From Haemophilus haemolyticus_L (lineage in GTDB: Bacteria; Pseudomonadota; Gammaproteobacteria; Enterobacterales; Pasteurellaceae), in the NCBI RefSeq assembly GCF_003490595.1, contig NZ_QQGY01000008.1, positions 41,425 through 105,424 on the forward strand: a stretch of DNA of 64,000 nt. The letters are read 5' to 3'. The translations under genes and the position numbers were made by a program. The notes beneath the pieces are model-generated. The model was given only the letters and a program-made list of their open reading frames with translations, was not told the origin of the DNA and ran no database searches. How positions within the stretch are numbered: position 1 is the stretch's first letter; the number at the start of each line of letters is the position of its first letter. This document shows positions 36,096-45,070 of the stretch, piece by piece.

Positions 36096-37064
36096 ATGAC
36101 AGAACAAAACGAAAAAATCATTAATTCATCAGTAAAAATGCTGACAATTAGTGAAGATGAAAGCGGCCAACGTATCGATAATTATTTATTAGCAAAACTC
36201 AAAGGTGTGCCTAAAAGTTTAATTTATCGTATTGTGCGTAAAGGCGAAGTGCGGGTAAATAAAGGCCGGATTAAGCCAGAGTATAAGTTGCAAACAGGTG
36301 ATATTGTTCGCATTCCACCAGTACGTGTGGCTGAAAAAAACGATGCGTCGATTTCAAAAAATCTCAATAAAGTCGCCGCGCTTGAAAATCAAATTTTGTT
36401 TGAAGATGATTGTTTAATTGTTTTAAATAAACCTTCAGGAATCGCTGTGCATGGCGGGAGTGGTTTAAATTTTGGTGTGATTGAAGCCTTGCGGGCATTG
36501 CGTCCAGAAGCACGCTTTTTAGAACTGGTTCATCGTTTGGATCGCGATACATCAGGCATTTTGTTAATTGCGAAAAAACGTTCAGCATTACGTAATTTGC
36601 ATGAACAACTTCGCGTCAAAACTGTTCAGAAAGATTATTTAGCGTTAGTACGTGGGCAATGGCAATCCCATGTAAAAGTTGTTCAAGCACCGCTTTTGAA
36701 AAATGAATTATCCAGTGGAGAGCGCATTGTGCGTGTCAGCGAGCAAGGCAAACCATCTGAAACCCGATTTAGCATTGAAGAACGCTATACAAATGCTACG
36801 CTCGTGAAGGCTTCACCAGTCACGGGGAGAACTCATCAAATTCGTGTACACACACAATATGCAGGACATCCCATTGCATGGGATGATAAATACGGTGATA
36901 AAGATTTTGATAAACAAATGAGTGAATTGGGATTGAATCGTTTGTTCTTACATGCCTTTTCAATTCGGTTTGAGCATCCTAAAAATGGTGAAACACTACG
37001 TTTCAATGCACCACTAGATCATAAAATGAAAGCAATTTTGCAAAAGTTACGGGAAAGCAAATAG
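36096..37064 (+). CDS. rluC: RluC, 23S rRNA pseudouridine synthase
   Basis: 322 residues. An N-terminal S4 RNA-binding domain (QRIDNYLLAKLKGVPKSLIYRIVRKGEVRVN) precedes the RluA-type catalytic domain with HRLDRDTSGILLIAKK, which holds the catalytic aspartate, and TGRTHQIRVH. It makes pseudouridine at positions 955, 2504 and 2580 (E. coli numbering). Start chosen for its ribosome site AAAAGGA. Confidence 0.95.
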   Translation: MTEQNEKIINSSVKMLTISEDESGQRIDNYLLAKLKGVPKSLIYRIVRKGEVRVNKGRIKPEYKLQTGDIVRIPPVRVAEKNDASISKNLNKVAALENQILFEDDCLIVLNKPSGIAVHGGSGLNFGVIEALRALRPEARFLELVHRLDRDTSGILLIAKKRSALRNLHEQLRVKTVQKDYLALVRGQWQSHVKVVQAPLLKNELSSGERIVRVSEQGKPSETRFSIEERYTNATLVKASPVTGRTHQIRVHTQYAGHPIAWDDKYGDKDFDKQMSELGLNRLFLHAFSIRFEHPKNGETLRFNAPLDHKMKAILQKLRESK

Positions 37065-37155
37065 ACAACATTTGTGTTTATTGCTACACTTGCGCGCGGA
37101 GACAACTCGTTTCTATCATCAAAATTTCATAATAACGACAACAAAGGATAGCAAA

Positions 37156-37431
37156 ATGGCAAAAGGACAATCTTTACAAGATCCTTATTTAAATGCGCTT
37201 CGTCGCGAACGCATTCCTGTATCAATCTACCTTGTAAACGGAATCAAACTTCAAGGTCAAATTGAATCATTCGATCAATTCGTGATTTTATTAAAAAACA
37301 CTGTGAACCAGATGGTATATAAACACGCAATTTCAACTGTTGTGCCTGCACGCTCTGTTTCTCATCACAATAGCAGCCATCATGTAGCAACAACTGAAGC
37401 CGTTGAAAGCGTGGAAACTCAAACAGAATAA
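37156..37431 (+). CDS. hfq: Hfq RNA chaperone
   Basis: 91 residues from ATG 37156 (MAKGQSLQDPYLNALRRERIPVS), preceded by AAAGGA. Sm1 (SIYLVNGIKLQGQIESFDQFVILL) and Sm2 (YKHAISTVVP) motifs are complete; the short C-terminal tail is rich in His/Ser (VSHHNSSHH). Hexameric Hfq pairs sRNAs with mRNAs and can bind RNase E. Readings from 37072 are too long and lack a ribosome site. hflX follows 14 bp later, as in E. coli. Confidence 0.97.
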   Translation: MAKGQSLQDPYLNALRRERIPVSIYLVNGIKLQGQIESFDQFVILLKNTVNQMVYKHAISTVVPARSVSHHNSSHHVATTEAVESVETQTE

Positions 37432-37445
37432 TCACAGCTCCATCA

Positions 37446-38807
37446 ATGGATAATCAATATTTATTAAGTGCGGTTGAAAATTCTCTGGAAATTTCAACCG
37501 CACTTTCTTCATCCCAACAATCTGAAAAAACGCGTGACACCGCCATCGTGGTTCACGTTTTCTTTGCACAAGATAAAAACACTGATGATCTACAAGAGTT
37601 TTTGCTACTCGCTGATTCTGCCAATGTAGATGTATTAGATACTATCACTACAAGCCGTAGCACTCCTCAAGCTAAATATTTTGTAGGTGAGGGAAAAGCT
37701 CAAGAAATTGCAGATGCAGTGCAATCACATAATGCGGATGTTGTGCTTTTTAACCATCAATTAACCCCAGCACAAACACGTAACCTAGAAAGTTTATGTC
37801 ATTGTCGAGTGGTCGATCGCACTGGCGTCATTTTAGATATTTTCGCCCAACGAGCGCGTTCTCATGAGGGAAAATTACAGGTTGAGCTTGCGCAACTAAA
37901 ACACTTATCCACTCGATTAGTTCGTCGCAAAACAGGATTAGATCAACAAAAAGGGGTGGTAGGATTACGTGGGCCAGGTGAAACTCAATTAGAAACGGAT
38001 CGTCGCTTGATTAAAGTGCGCATTTCTCAATTACAAAATCGCTTGGCAAAAGTGGAGAAACAGCGTAATCAAAATCGCCAAACACGCCAAAAAGCAGACA
38101 TTCCAACGATTTCACTTGTTGGCTATACCAATGCAGGGAAATCAACCTTATTTAATCGTTTAACCAATGCAGAGGTTTATGCCGCAGATCAGCTTTTTGC
38201 AACATTAGATCCAACTTTACGAAAATTACAGATTCAAGATGTAGGTACAGCAATTTTAGCGGATACAGTAGGATTTGTTCGACAGCTTCCCCATGATCTG
38301 GTTTCAGCCTTTAAATCGACTTTACAAGAAACGGTAGAAGCGAGCTTATTACTCCATGTCATCGATGCCGCTGACTCGAGAAAACAAGAAAATATCGATG
38401 CGGTCAATGATGTGCTAGAAGAAATTGGTGCAGGACAAGTGCCTGTTCTATTGGTATATAACAAAATTGATTTGTTGGAAAATGTTACGCCGCATATCGA
38501 ATACAATAATGAAAATCAGCCTGTTGCAGTCTACCTCTCCGCGCAAGATAATCTGGGTATTCATTTATTGTTTGAAGCCATTAAAGTGCGGTTAAAAAAC
38601 GAGATACTTTCTCTTTCTTTAATTTTACAACCTCACGAAGGCAAACTTCGCCATACTTTTTATCATCTTGATTGTGTACGTCACGAACAAATTTCTGAAC
38701 AAGGCGAATTCTTGTTAGACGTACAGATTGATAAAATTATGTGGTTAAAGTTATGTAAGCAATTTTCTAAGTTAGCGGATATTAAAATACAATCTGACAA
38801 TGCCTAA
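37446..38807 (+). CDS. hflX: HflX ribosome-rescue GTPase
   Basis: 453 residues. N-terminal HflX domain (KYFVGEGKAQEIADAV, RVVDRTGVILDIFAQRA, GLRGPGETQLETDRR) then a GTPase domain with GYTNAGKST, DTVGFVRQLP and NKID. HflX splits stalled or heat-damaged 70S ribosomes. Compared with E. coli it has about 20 extra N-terminal residues (MDNQYLLSAVENSLEIST), encoded by an inverted uptake-signal pair. A later start is not obvious, so I keep the ATG at 37446. Confidence 0.93.
   Translation: MDNQYLLSAVENSLEISTALSSSQQSEKTRDTAIVVHVFFAQDKNTDDLQEFLLLADSANVDVLDTITTSRSTPQAKYFVGEGKAQEIADAVQSHNADVVLFNHQLTPAQTRNLESLCHCRVVDRTGVILDIFAQRARSHEGKLQVELAQLKHLSTRLVRRKTGLDQQKGVVGLRGPGETQLETDRRLIKVRISQLQNRLAKVEKQRNQNRQTRQKADIPTISLVGYTNAGKSTLFNRLTNAEVYAADQLFATLDPTLRKLQIQDVGTAILADTVGFVRQLPHDLVSAFKSTLQETVEASLLLHVIDAADSRKQENIDAVNDVLEEIGAGQVPVLLVYNKIDLLENVTPHIEYNNENQPVAVYLSAQDNLGIHLLFEAIKVRLKNEILSLSLILQPHEGKLRHTFYHLDCVRHEQISEQGEFLLDVQIDKIMWLKLCKQFSKLADIKIQSDNA
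37466..37505 (+). terminator. Uptake-signal hairpin inside the 5' end of hflX
   Basis: Perfect 14-bp stem AAGTGCGGTTGAAA / TTTCAACCGCACTT with a 12-base loop, followed by TCTTC. It lies 35 bp after the hfq stop, so it could terminate or stabilise hfq mRNA while being translated as part of HflX. Confidence 0.6.
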
Positions 38808-38818
38808 TTTATAGAAAA

Positions 38819-39775
38819 TTATTTTCCAATCCCATATTGTTTCAATTTATTCGCAATCGCAGTATGGGAAACGCCTAAACGTTGAGCTAATTTTCTCGTG
38901 CTTGGGTATTCTGCATAAAATAATTTTAGGACTTGTGCCTCATAAGAACCAATGATTTCATCTAAGGTTTTATTTTCAAATTCATCCAAAGAAATCACCG
39001 CACTTTGTGGCGGAGCAAGATTTAAACTTTCGATAGTTAAATGATTATCTTGTACCAGAGAGCAGGCACGATAAAGAGTGTTATAAAGCTCACGAACATT
39101 CCCTTTCCAATCATATTTCTGCAAATAAAGAAGAAAATCTTTATCGAAAGTTGGTTTTGCAATTTTTAATTCTTCACTGATTTCCTGTAAAAACCCTTGT
39201 GCCAGCGGCTCAATATCTACCATGCGATCACGTAATGGTGGCACATTAATAGTGAGAACATTTAAACGATGAAACAAATCAGCACGAACTTTACCTTGCT
39301 CAACAAGCAAATGGAGTGAAACCTGTGATGTGCAAATCACTCGCACGTTTGCATGATGCTCCTTCTCTTCACCCACTCGACGGAAAGATCCATCTGTTAA
39401 AAAACGCAATAATTTAGCCTGCAAAGCCAATGAAAGTTCTGCGATGCCATCTAGCAATACGGTTCCCTCATTCGCGTATTCAAAAAAACCGATGGTTTCA
39501 CTGTCTCCAACTTTTCTACCAAACATTTCACTTTCCGCATCTTCATCAGGCAAACCTGCACAGTTTACTGCGATAAATTTTTTATCACGACGTAAACTCT
39601 GATAATGGCAGGCTTTTGCCAACAAATCTTTTCCAGTCCCTGTTTCGCCTTGAATTAACAAAGGCGCATCAAACATAGCAAAACGTTTCGCATTTTCTAC
39701 TGTACTTTTCATGGATTCACTTTGCACAATAAAACAATCGAAAGGATTTTGTGGATTAAATTGGAAACTGGTCAT
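38819..39775 (-). CDS. tyrR: TyrR, short form lacking the ACT/PAS sensor region
   Basis: 318 residues against 513 in E. coli. It starts near the AAA+ domain: Walker A GETGTGKD, then a degenerate Walker B region GTVLLDGIAEL, and a C-terminal helix-turn-helix (STRKLAQRLGVSHTAIANKLKQYG). The N-terminal ACT and PAS domains are absent. The sigma-54 contact loop (GAFTGA) is missing; that position reads FGRKVGDSETIGFFE, as expected for TyrR, which acts with sigma-70. The H. influenzae TyrR is known to be short and to act as a repressor. Convergent with hflX, 11 bp apart. Confidence 0.93.
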   Translation of the reverse strand: MTSFQFNPQNPFDCFIVQSESMKSTVENAKRFAMFDAPLLIQGETGTGKDLLAKACHYQSLRRDKKFIAVNCAGLPDEDAESEMFGRKVGDSETIGFFEYANEGTVLLDGIAELSLALQAKLLRFLTDGSFRRVGEEKEHHANVRVICTSQVSLHLLVEQGKVRADLFHRLNVLTINVPPLRDRMVDIEPLAQGFLQEISEELKIAKPTFDKDFLLYLQKYDWKGNVRELYNTLYRACSLVQDNHLTIESLNLAPPQSAVISLDEFENKTLDEIIGSYEAQVLKLFYAEYPSTRKLAQRLGVSHTAIANKLKQYGIGK

Positions 39776-39895
39776 ATATCAGAAATGTAGGGAAAATAAG
39801 ATTGGATTATGATAGTTTTTTTACATCAAGGTGTAAATATTATTTTACACATTAGGGAATGAAAATGCGGTCGTATTTAACCGCACTTTATATGA

Positions 39896-41332
39896 TTATA
39901 ATTTTAGCATTCGCTCTGCTTCACGTGCACGAACAAGGAATTGTTTACGTTCAGCTGAACTCATACCGCTGCTAGTACCCGGTAATTTTACGGTAAGAGG
40001 ATTAACTGCCCGACCGTTAATATGAAATTCATAATGTAAATGCGGCCCCGTAGAAATGCCCGTGTTACCAGAAAGCGCAATACGTTCGCCTTTTTTAACT
40101 ATTTGCCCTGCTTTTACTAAGGGTTTGCTCAAATGCATATAAACAGTCTGATATTCACGCCCGTGACGCAATACAACATAACGCCCAGCACCGCCAGCCT
40201 GATATGCGACTTTTTCAACTACGCCATCTGCTGGAGCGATAATCGGTGTACCTTGAGAAACAGAGAAATCCACACCTTTATGTGGACGAACACGTCCTGT
40301 TACTGGGTGACGACGATTTGGATTAAAAGGGGAAGAAACGCGCGCTTGGCGTTGCAATGGATAACGAGCAAAACCTTTGCCTAAGGTTTCTCCTTGCTGA
40401 TTGTAATAACGACCATTTGCAGCTTGCACTGCATAATAGTTTTTACCGCCAGATGAAATACGTAACGCCTCAACATTACCCTGACCAGTGAGTTTATCGC
40501 CTAAATATTCACGAGAAACTAAAATGGCAAATTGAGTTCCTTTTTTCAATTTCTGTATGCTTACCTGCCATTGAAGAGCGGTGGTTAATTGGCTAATTTG
40601 GCGATTATCTAAACCCTGTGCTTTTAAACTCGCCGAAAAAGAACCATTAATTTCGCCTTTTAATACTTCTTTTCTCCAAATACTTTTCTTTTCAATAACT
40701 TGGCGTTTAAATTGCCCATCTTCAGCACGTTCATAAACCCGTTCTTCTTTTTCAGATACCAGCCAATTCAAATATTCTAAGTTGTCACTTTTATCTAAAA
40801 TCCAATAAAACTGCTGACCCGCTTTTAAGTGGGCTAAATCAGGATCTAGCGCGAGCAACTGTTGTACTGTTAAATCATCCAAGCCAGACTGAGCCAAAAC
40901 ATCTTTTAAGGTGTCCCCTTCGGTCACCGTATAGCTAAATTGATCAGTGATTCTTATAGCTTGATCGGCAGCATCCAATACGCCATTGAGCGCATCTTGT
41001 GCGTGTTGAGGCAAAGTATCGAAGTCATCCGTAGGTGGTTTTATTTCATCAACTTCGTCATCTTTTGCTTGTAGCTCATCATCATAAGAGGTGGCATTTT
41101 CGTCAGGTTGAAGTGCGGTAGAATTTACTGGAGTTTTACTTGGCGATGTATTTAATGCGTGATATTCCCCACTGTCTGCGGTAGAGAATACGGGATTTTC
41201 TTCAGATTTGTCTTTTATTGTAAGTAAAATGCCTGTCAAAATAAGCAGAATAGCAACAAAAAACACGCCTACTTTTATATATGCGCGTTTTTTTCGTCTA
41301 TCTCGAGCTAATTTTACGTGTTGCACTGGCAT
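39896..41332 (-). CDS. mepM: MepM-family murein DD-endopeptidase (M23)
   Basis: 478 residues. An N-terminal cytoplasmic Arg/Lys-rich stretch and membrane anchor (about 20-41) come first, then a linker, a LysM/OapA-like region (YTVTEGDTLKDVLAQSGLDDLTVQQLL, about 133-160) and the M23 zinc peptidase (HKGVDFSVSQGTPIIAPADG, GRYVVLRHG, GPHLHYEF). It cuts DD-crosslinks to let the sacculus grow. Divergent from znuC as in E. coli, but znuA is not at this locus. Confidence 0.93.
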   Translation of the reverse strand: MPVQHVKLARDRRKKRAYIKVGVFFVAILLILTGILLTIKDKSEENPVFSTADSGEYHALNTSPSKTPVNSTALQPDENATSYDDELQAKDDEVDEIKPPTDDFDTLPQHAQDALNGVLDAADQAIRITDQFSYTVTEGDTLKDVLAQSGLDDLTVQQLLALDPDLAHLKAGQQFYWILDKSDNLEYLNWLVSEKEERVYERAEDGQFKRQVIEKKSIWRKEVLKGEINGSFSASLKAQGLDNRQISQLTTALQWQVSIQKLKKGTQFAILVSREYLGDKLTGQGNVEALRISSGGKNYYAVQAANGRYYNQQGETLGKGFARYPLQRQARVSSPFNPNRRHPVTGRVRPHKGVDFSVSQGTPIIAPADGVVEKVAYQAGGAGRYVVLRHGREYQTVYMHLSKPLVKAGQIVKKGERIALSGNTGISTGPHLHYEFHINGRAVNPLTVKLPGTSSGMSSAERKQFLVRAREAERMLKL

Positions 41333-41503
41333 CCCTAAAATAAAAAAGTTTTCAGCATTCAGACTACAGATTATAAAGAAAATTCATTCCTATGGAAAAA
41401 GCATTATTCAAATGCTTAAATATTCGACATTGGGTAGAAAATCTTGAGAATTCTATAAAAATGCGTTATTTTCCCCAACCATTGTTGAAAACACGGCGAT
41501 TTT

Positions 41504-42310
41504 ATGAATATCACAGCCATTCGCAACGAGCAAAACTTACAACCGCTCATTCAATTAAAAAATATCAATGTGGTTTTCGCACAAAAAACCGCTCTGCAAG
41601 ATATTAATTTAAATATCTATCCGAATTCTATTATCACTATTGTGGGGCCAAATGGTGGCGGAAAATCAACGTTATTAAAAACCTTATTAAAACTACAAAC
41701 TCCCACTTCTGGCGAAGTCATTTACAGTAAAAATGTTCGCATTGGCTATGTTCCACAGAAAATCCATTTGGATCATAGTTTGCCTATTACGGTTGAGCGA
41801 TTCCTTTCGCTAAAAAAAGGCCTTAAAACACAAGAAATATCTACCGCACTTGAGCAACTTTCGATTTCACATTTACGCAAAAATAATATGCAAAAACTGT
41901 CTGGCGGTGAAATGCAACGCGTATTATTGGCGCGTGCAATTTTAAATAAACCAAATTTACTTGTGCTAGACGAACCCACTCAAGGCGTAGACATTACTGG
42001 ACAAGCAGAGCTTTATCAGCTCATTCATCAAACCCAACAAAAATTAAATTGTGCCGTATTGATGGTATCGCACGATTTACACATTGTGATGGCAGACAGC
42101 AAAGAAGTATTGTGTATTAACCAACATATTTGTTGTGCAGGTACGCCCGATGTTCTGTCAAATGATCCAACATTTATGCGTTTATGGGGAAATCAGATCG
42201 CACAAAATGTTGGATTTTATACCCATCATCACAATCATCATCACACCTTGCACGGCGATGTGTGCGGTTGTAATTCATCAGCAGTGCATTGTCAAAATAA
42301 GGATAAATAA
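41504..42310 (+). CDS. znuC: ZnuC, zinc ABC transporter ATPase
   Basis: 268 residues. Walker A GPNGGGKST, signature LSGGEMQRVLLARA, Walker B LLVLDEPTQGVD, and a switch histidine in VSHDLH. The C-terminus has a His/Cys tail (HHHNHHHTLHGDVCGC) that could bind zinc. It energises ZnuB; the periplasmic binding protein ZnuA must be encoded elsewhere. ZnuB starts in the znuC stop (TAATG). I found no clear Zur box in the 171-bp mepM-znuC region. Confidence 0.95.
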   Translation: MNITAIRNEQNLQPLIQLKNINVVFAQKTALQDINLNIYPNSIITIVGPNGGGKSTLLKTLLKLQTPTSGEVIYSKNVRIGYVPQKIHLDHSLPITVERFLSLKKGLKTQEISTALEQLSISHLRKNNMQKLSGGEMQRVLLARAILNKPNLLVLDEPTQGVDITGQAELYQLIHQTQQKLNCAVLMVSHDLHIVMADSKEVLCINQHICCAGTPDVLSNDPTFMRLWGNQIAQNVGFYTHHHNHHHTLHGDVCGCNSSAVHCQNKDK

Positions 42311-43095
42311 TGTTTGAAATTTTATTTCCTGCCCTTTTAACAGGCATTTTGCTTTCGCTTATTACTGCGCCACTTGGCGTATTTGTGGTGTGGCGGAAAA
42401 TGGCTTATTTTGGCGACACCCTTTCTCACTCTGCCTTGCTCGGCGTAGCGTTAGGTATTTTCTTACAAGTCAATCCTTACATTGCGATTGTGGTGCTTAC
42501 CTTAATTCTTGCTATCGCAATGGTGTGGTTAGAAAGCAACACGCAATTTTCTATTGATACCTTACTCGGCATTATCGCCCACAGCTGTTTATCTCTCGGG
42601 GTTGTGACAGTAGGATTACTACATAATGTACGGGTAGATTTGATGAGTTACTTATTTGGGGATTTGCTCGCAATTAATTATACCGATTTAATTTATATTG
42701 GGATTGGCGTAATAATTGTGCTTTCAACATTAATTTACTTTTGGCAATCCTTACTTTCCACCACCGTATCGCCAGAACTCGCGCAAGTTGAAGGCATTAA
42801 TATCAAAAAAATGCGTTTTATTTTGATGATATTAACCGCATTGACTATTGCCTTGAGTATGAAATTTGTCGGGGCATTAATTATCACATCCTTATTAATA
42901 ATCCCTGCGGCAACCGCCCGCCGCTTTGCGAGAACGCCAGAATCTATGGTGGGCTGGGCGATTGTAGTAAGTATGTTATCGATTATAGGTGGGTTAATAT
43001 TATCAGCCTTTTATGATACCGCTGCAGGGCCTTCCGTTGTGATTTGTTCAGCGTTTTTATTTGTCTTATCACTCTTCAAAAAAGAGCGATTATAA
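42310..43095 (+). CDS. znuB: ZnuB, zinc ABC transporter permease
   Basis: 261 residues, about 8 membrane segments, of the ABC-3 metal permease family (GVFVVWRKMAYFGDTLSHSALLGVALG signature). It forms the zinc channel with ZnuC. Translation is coupled to znuC by overlap. Confidence 0.95.
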   Translation: MFEILFPALLTGILLSLITAPLGVFVVWRKMAYFGDTLSHSALLGVALGIFLQVNPYIAIVVLTLILAIAMVWLESNTQFSIDTLLGIIAHSCLSLGVVTVGLLHNVRVDLMSYLFGDLLAINYTDLIYIGIGVIIVLSTLIYFWQSLLSTTVSPELAQVEGINIKKMRFILMILTALTIALSMKFVGALIITSLLIIPAATARRFARTPESMVGWAIVVSMLSIIGGLILSAFYDTAAGPSVVICSAFLFVLSLFKKERL

Positions 43096-43183
43096 GCTTG
43101 CCCAACCAGTGAAAACCATTTGCGCCACAGTTTAATTCTTGATAAAGTGCGGTCAATTTTTACGGTCTTTTTAGGATAACAAA

Positions 43184-44131
43184 ATGAACCAAGAATATTT
43201 AGATTTTGAATTGCCGATTGCAGAATTAGAAGCAAAAATTGAAGCATTACGAGCAGCATCGGATGATAAAGTTGATTTAACTGATGAAATCAAACGCTTA
43301 CAAAAGAAAAGCAATGAACTCACTAAAAAAACCTTTGCTAACCTCGATGCTTGGCAAGTTTCACGTATGGCGCGTCATCCAAACCGCCCTTATACACTAG
43401 ATTATATCGAACATATTTTTACTGAATTTGAAGAACTTGCAGGTGATCGCGCATTTGCTAATGATAAAGCGATCGTCGGCGGTCTTGCACGCTTAGATGG
43501 TCGCCCAGTGATGGTGATTGGTCATCAAAAAGGTCGTTCCGTAAAAGAAAAAGTACAACGCAATTTTGGTATGCCCGCACCTGAAGGCTATCGTAAAGCG
43601 TTACGTTTAATGGAAATGGCTGAACGCTTTAAATTGCCAATTATCACATTTATTGATACCCCAGGAGCTTATCCTGGTATCGGCGCAGAAGAACGCGGTC
43701 AAGCGGAAGCTATCGCTCGCAACTTACGCGAAATGGCTCAACTTACCGTTCCTGTTATTTGTACCGTTATCGGTGAAGGCGGTTCGGGCGGTGCATTAGC
43801 TATTGGTGTGGGCGATAAAGTGAATATGTTACAGTATTCAACTTATTCTGTTATTTCTCCAGAAGGCTGTGCTTCTATTCTTTGGAAAAGTGCAGAAAAA
43901 GCATCAACAGCAGCAGAAGTAATGGGATTAACCGCAAGCCGTTTAAAAGAATTAAATCTTATCGATAGCATTGTGCAAGAACCTTTAGGTGGCGCACATC
44001 GTAATTATCTAGAAATGGCTGAAAACTTAAAACTTCGCTTAAAAGAAGATTTATCAGAACTTGACGGGCTAAGCAAAGAAGAATTATTAAATAGACGCTA
44101 TGAACGTTTAATGTCTTACGGTTATTGCTAA
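43184..44131 (+). CDS. accA: AccA, acetyl-CoA carboxylase carboxyltransferase alpha
   Basis: 315 residues, typical of the family: MNQEYLDFELPIAELEAKIEAL start, crotonase core with FIDTPGAYPGIGAEERGQAEAIA and EGGSGGALAIGVGD. With AccD it forms malonyl-CoA in fatty-acid synthesis. AGGA precedes the ATG; a terminator follows. Confidence 0.97.
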   Translation: MNQEYLDFELPIAELEAKIEALRAASDDKVDLTDEIKRLQKKSNELTKKTFANLDAWQVSRMARHPNRPYTLDYIEHIFTEFEELAGDRAFANDKAIVGGLARLDGRPVMVIGHQKGRSVKEKVQRNFGMPAPEGYRKALRLMEMAERFKLPIITFIDTPGAYPGIGAEERGQAEAIARNLREMAQLTVPVICTVIGEGGSGGALAIGVGDKVNMLQYSTYSVISPEGCASILWKSAEKASTAAEVMGLTASRLKELNLIDSIVQEPLGGAHRNYLEMAENLKLRLKEDLSELDGLSKEELLNRRYERLMSYGYC

Positions 44132-44141
44132 CTAACATTCT

Positions 44142-44172
44142 AAAAGAGCGGTGATTTTTGCCGCTCTTTTTT
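44142..44172 (+). terminator. Terminator downstream of accA
   Basis: Perfect 10-bp stem AAAAGAGCGG / CCGCTCTTTT with a 9-base loop and T-run. Confidence 0.88.
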
Positions 44173-44203
44173 GATCTAAATATACAACAAAGGAGAAAAC
44201 ACA

Positions 44204-45070
44204 ATGAAAAACGTACTTTCAATCCAATCCCACGTGGTCTATGGTTTTGCGGGTAACAAATCTGCGACTTTTCCAATGCAGTTATTAGGCGTCGATGTAT
44301 GGGCATTAAATACCGTTCAATTTTCTAATCACACCCAATATGGAAAATGGACAGGCATGGTAATCCCACAAGAACAAATCCGAGAAATTGTGACCGGACT
44401 CAATAACATTGAAAAACTACAAGAATGTGATGCCTTGTTATCTGGTTATTTAGGTTCTGCGGAACAAGTTGATCAAATTCTTTTTGCCTTAGAACAAATC
44501 AAACTGCGTAATCCAAATGCACTTTATTTATGTGACCCAGTGATGCCACATCCGAAAAAAATCTGCGTGGTTGCCAATGGTGTTCGCGAAGCGCTTATTG
44601 AAAAAGCCATTCAAGTGGCAGATATTATGACACCAAACTTACACGAATTGCGTCAGCTAACCGAATTCCCAATTAATACCTTTGATGATGTATTAAAAGC
44701 GGTGAATGCGCTGATTGAAAAAGGTGTGAAGAAAGTCCTTGTTAAACATTTAGGCAGTGCAGGTAAAATTAACGATCCTGATACATTTGAAATTATTATG
44801 GCAACCCCAGAGGGTGTTTGGCATTTAAGCCGTCCGCTTTATCAATTCAACTTTGAACCAGTGGGCGTGGGCGATTTAATCGCGGGTACATTCTTAGCAA
44901 ATTTACTCAATGGAAAATCTGATGTAGAAGCCTTTGAAGCTATGAATAATGAAGTAGCAGGCGTAATGAAAACCACCTTTGAACTGGGTTCTTACGAATT
45001 ACAAACCATTGCCGCACGTTTTGAAATTCTCAATCCAAGCAGCAACTATAAAGCTGAAAAAGTTGCCTAA
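44204..45070 (+). CDS. pdxY: PdxY, pyridoxal kinase
   Basis: 288 residues of the ribokinase/PfkB fold pyridoxal kinase family: MKNVLSIQSHVVYGFAGNKSATFPMQLLG, YLCDPVMPHP, and the anion-hole motif GVGDLIAGTFLANLL with catalytic Asp. It phosphorylates pyridoxal to PLP, the cofactor of IscS and others. Its stop overlaps the tilS start (TAATG). Confidence 0.94.
   Translation: MKNVLSIQSHVVYGFAGNKSATFPMQLLGVDVWALNTVQFSNHTQYGKWTGMVIPQEQIREIVTGLNNIEKLQECDALLSGYLGSAEQVDQILFALEQIKLRNPNALYLCDPVMPHPKKICVVANGVREALIEKAIQVADIMTPNLHELRQLTEFPINTFDDVLKAVNALIEKGVKKVLVKHLGSAGKINDPDTFEIIMATPEGVWHLSRPLYQFNFEPVGVGDLIAGTFLANLLNGKSDVEAFEAMNNEVAGVMKTTFELGSYELQTIAARFEILNPSSNYKAEKVA

Noticed and set aside
37072..37431. 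119-residue hfq
   Set aside because: The known Hfq N-terminus MAKGQSLQDP begins at 37156 after a ribosome site.
41333..41503. Zur box in the mepM-znuC region
   Set aside because: No palindrome close to the known Zur consensus could be found by eye.
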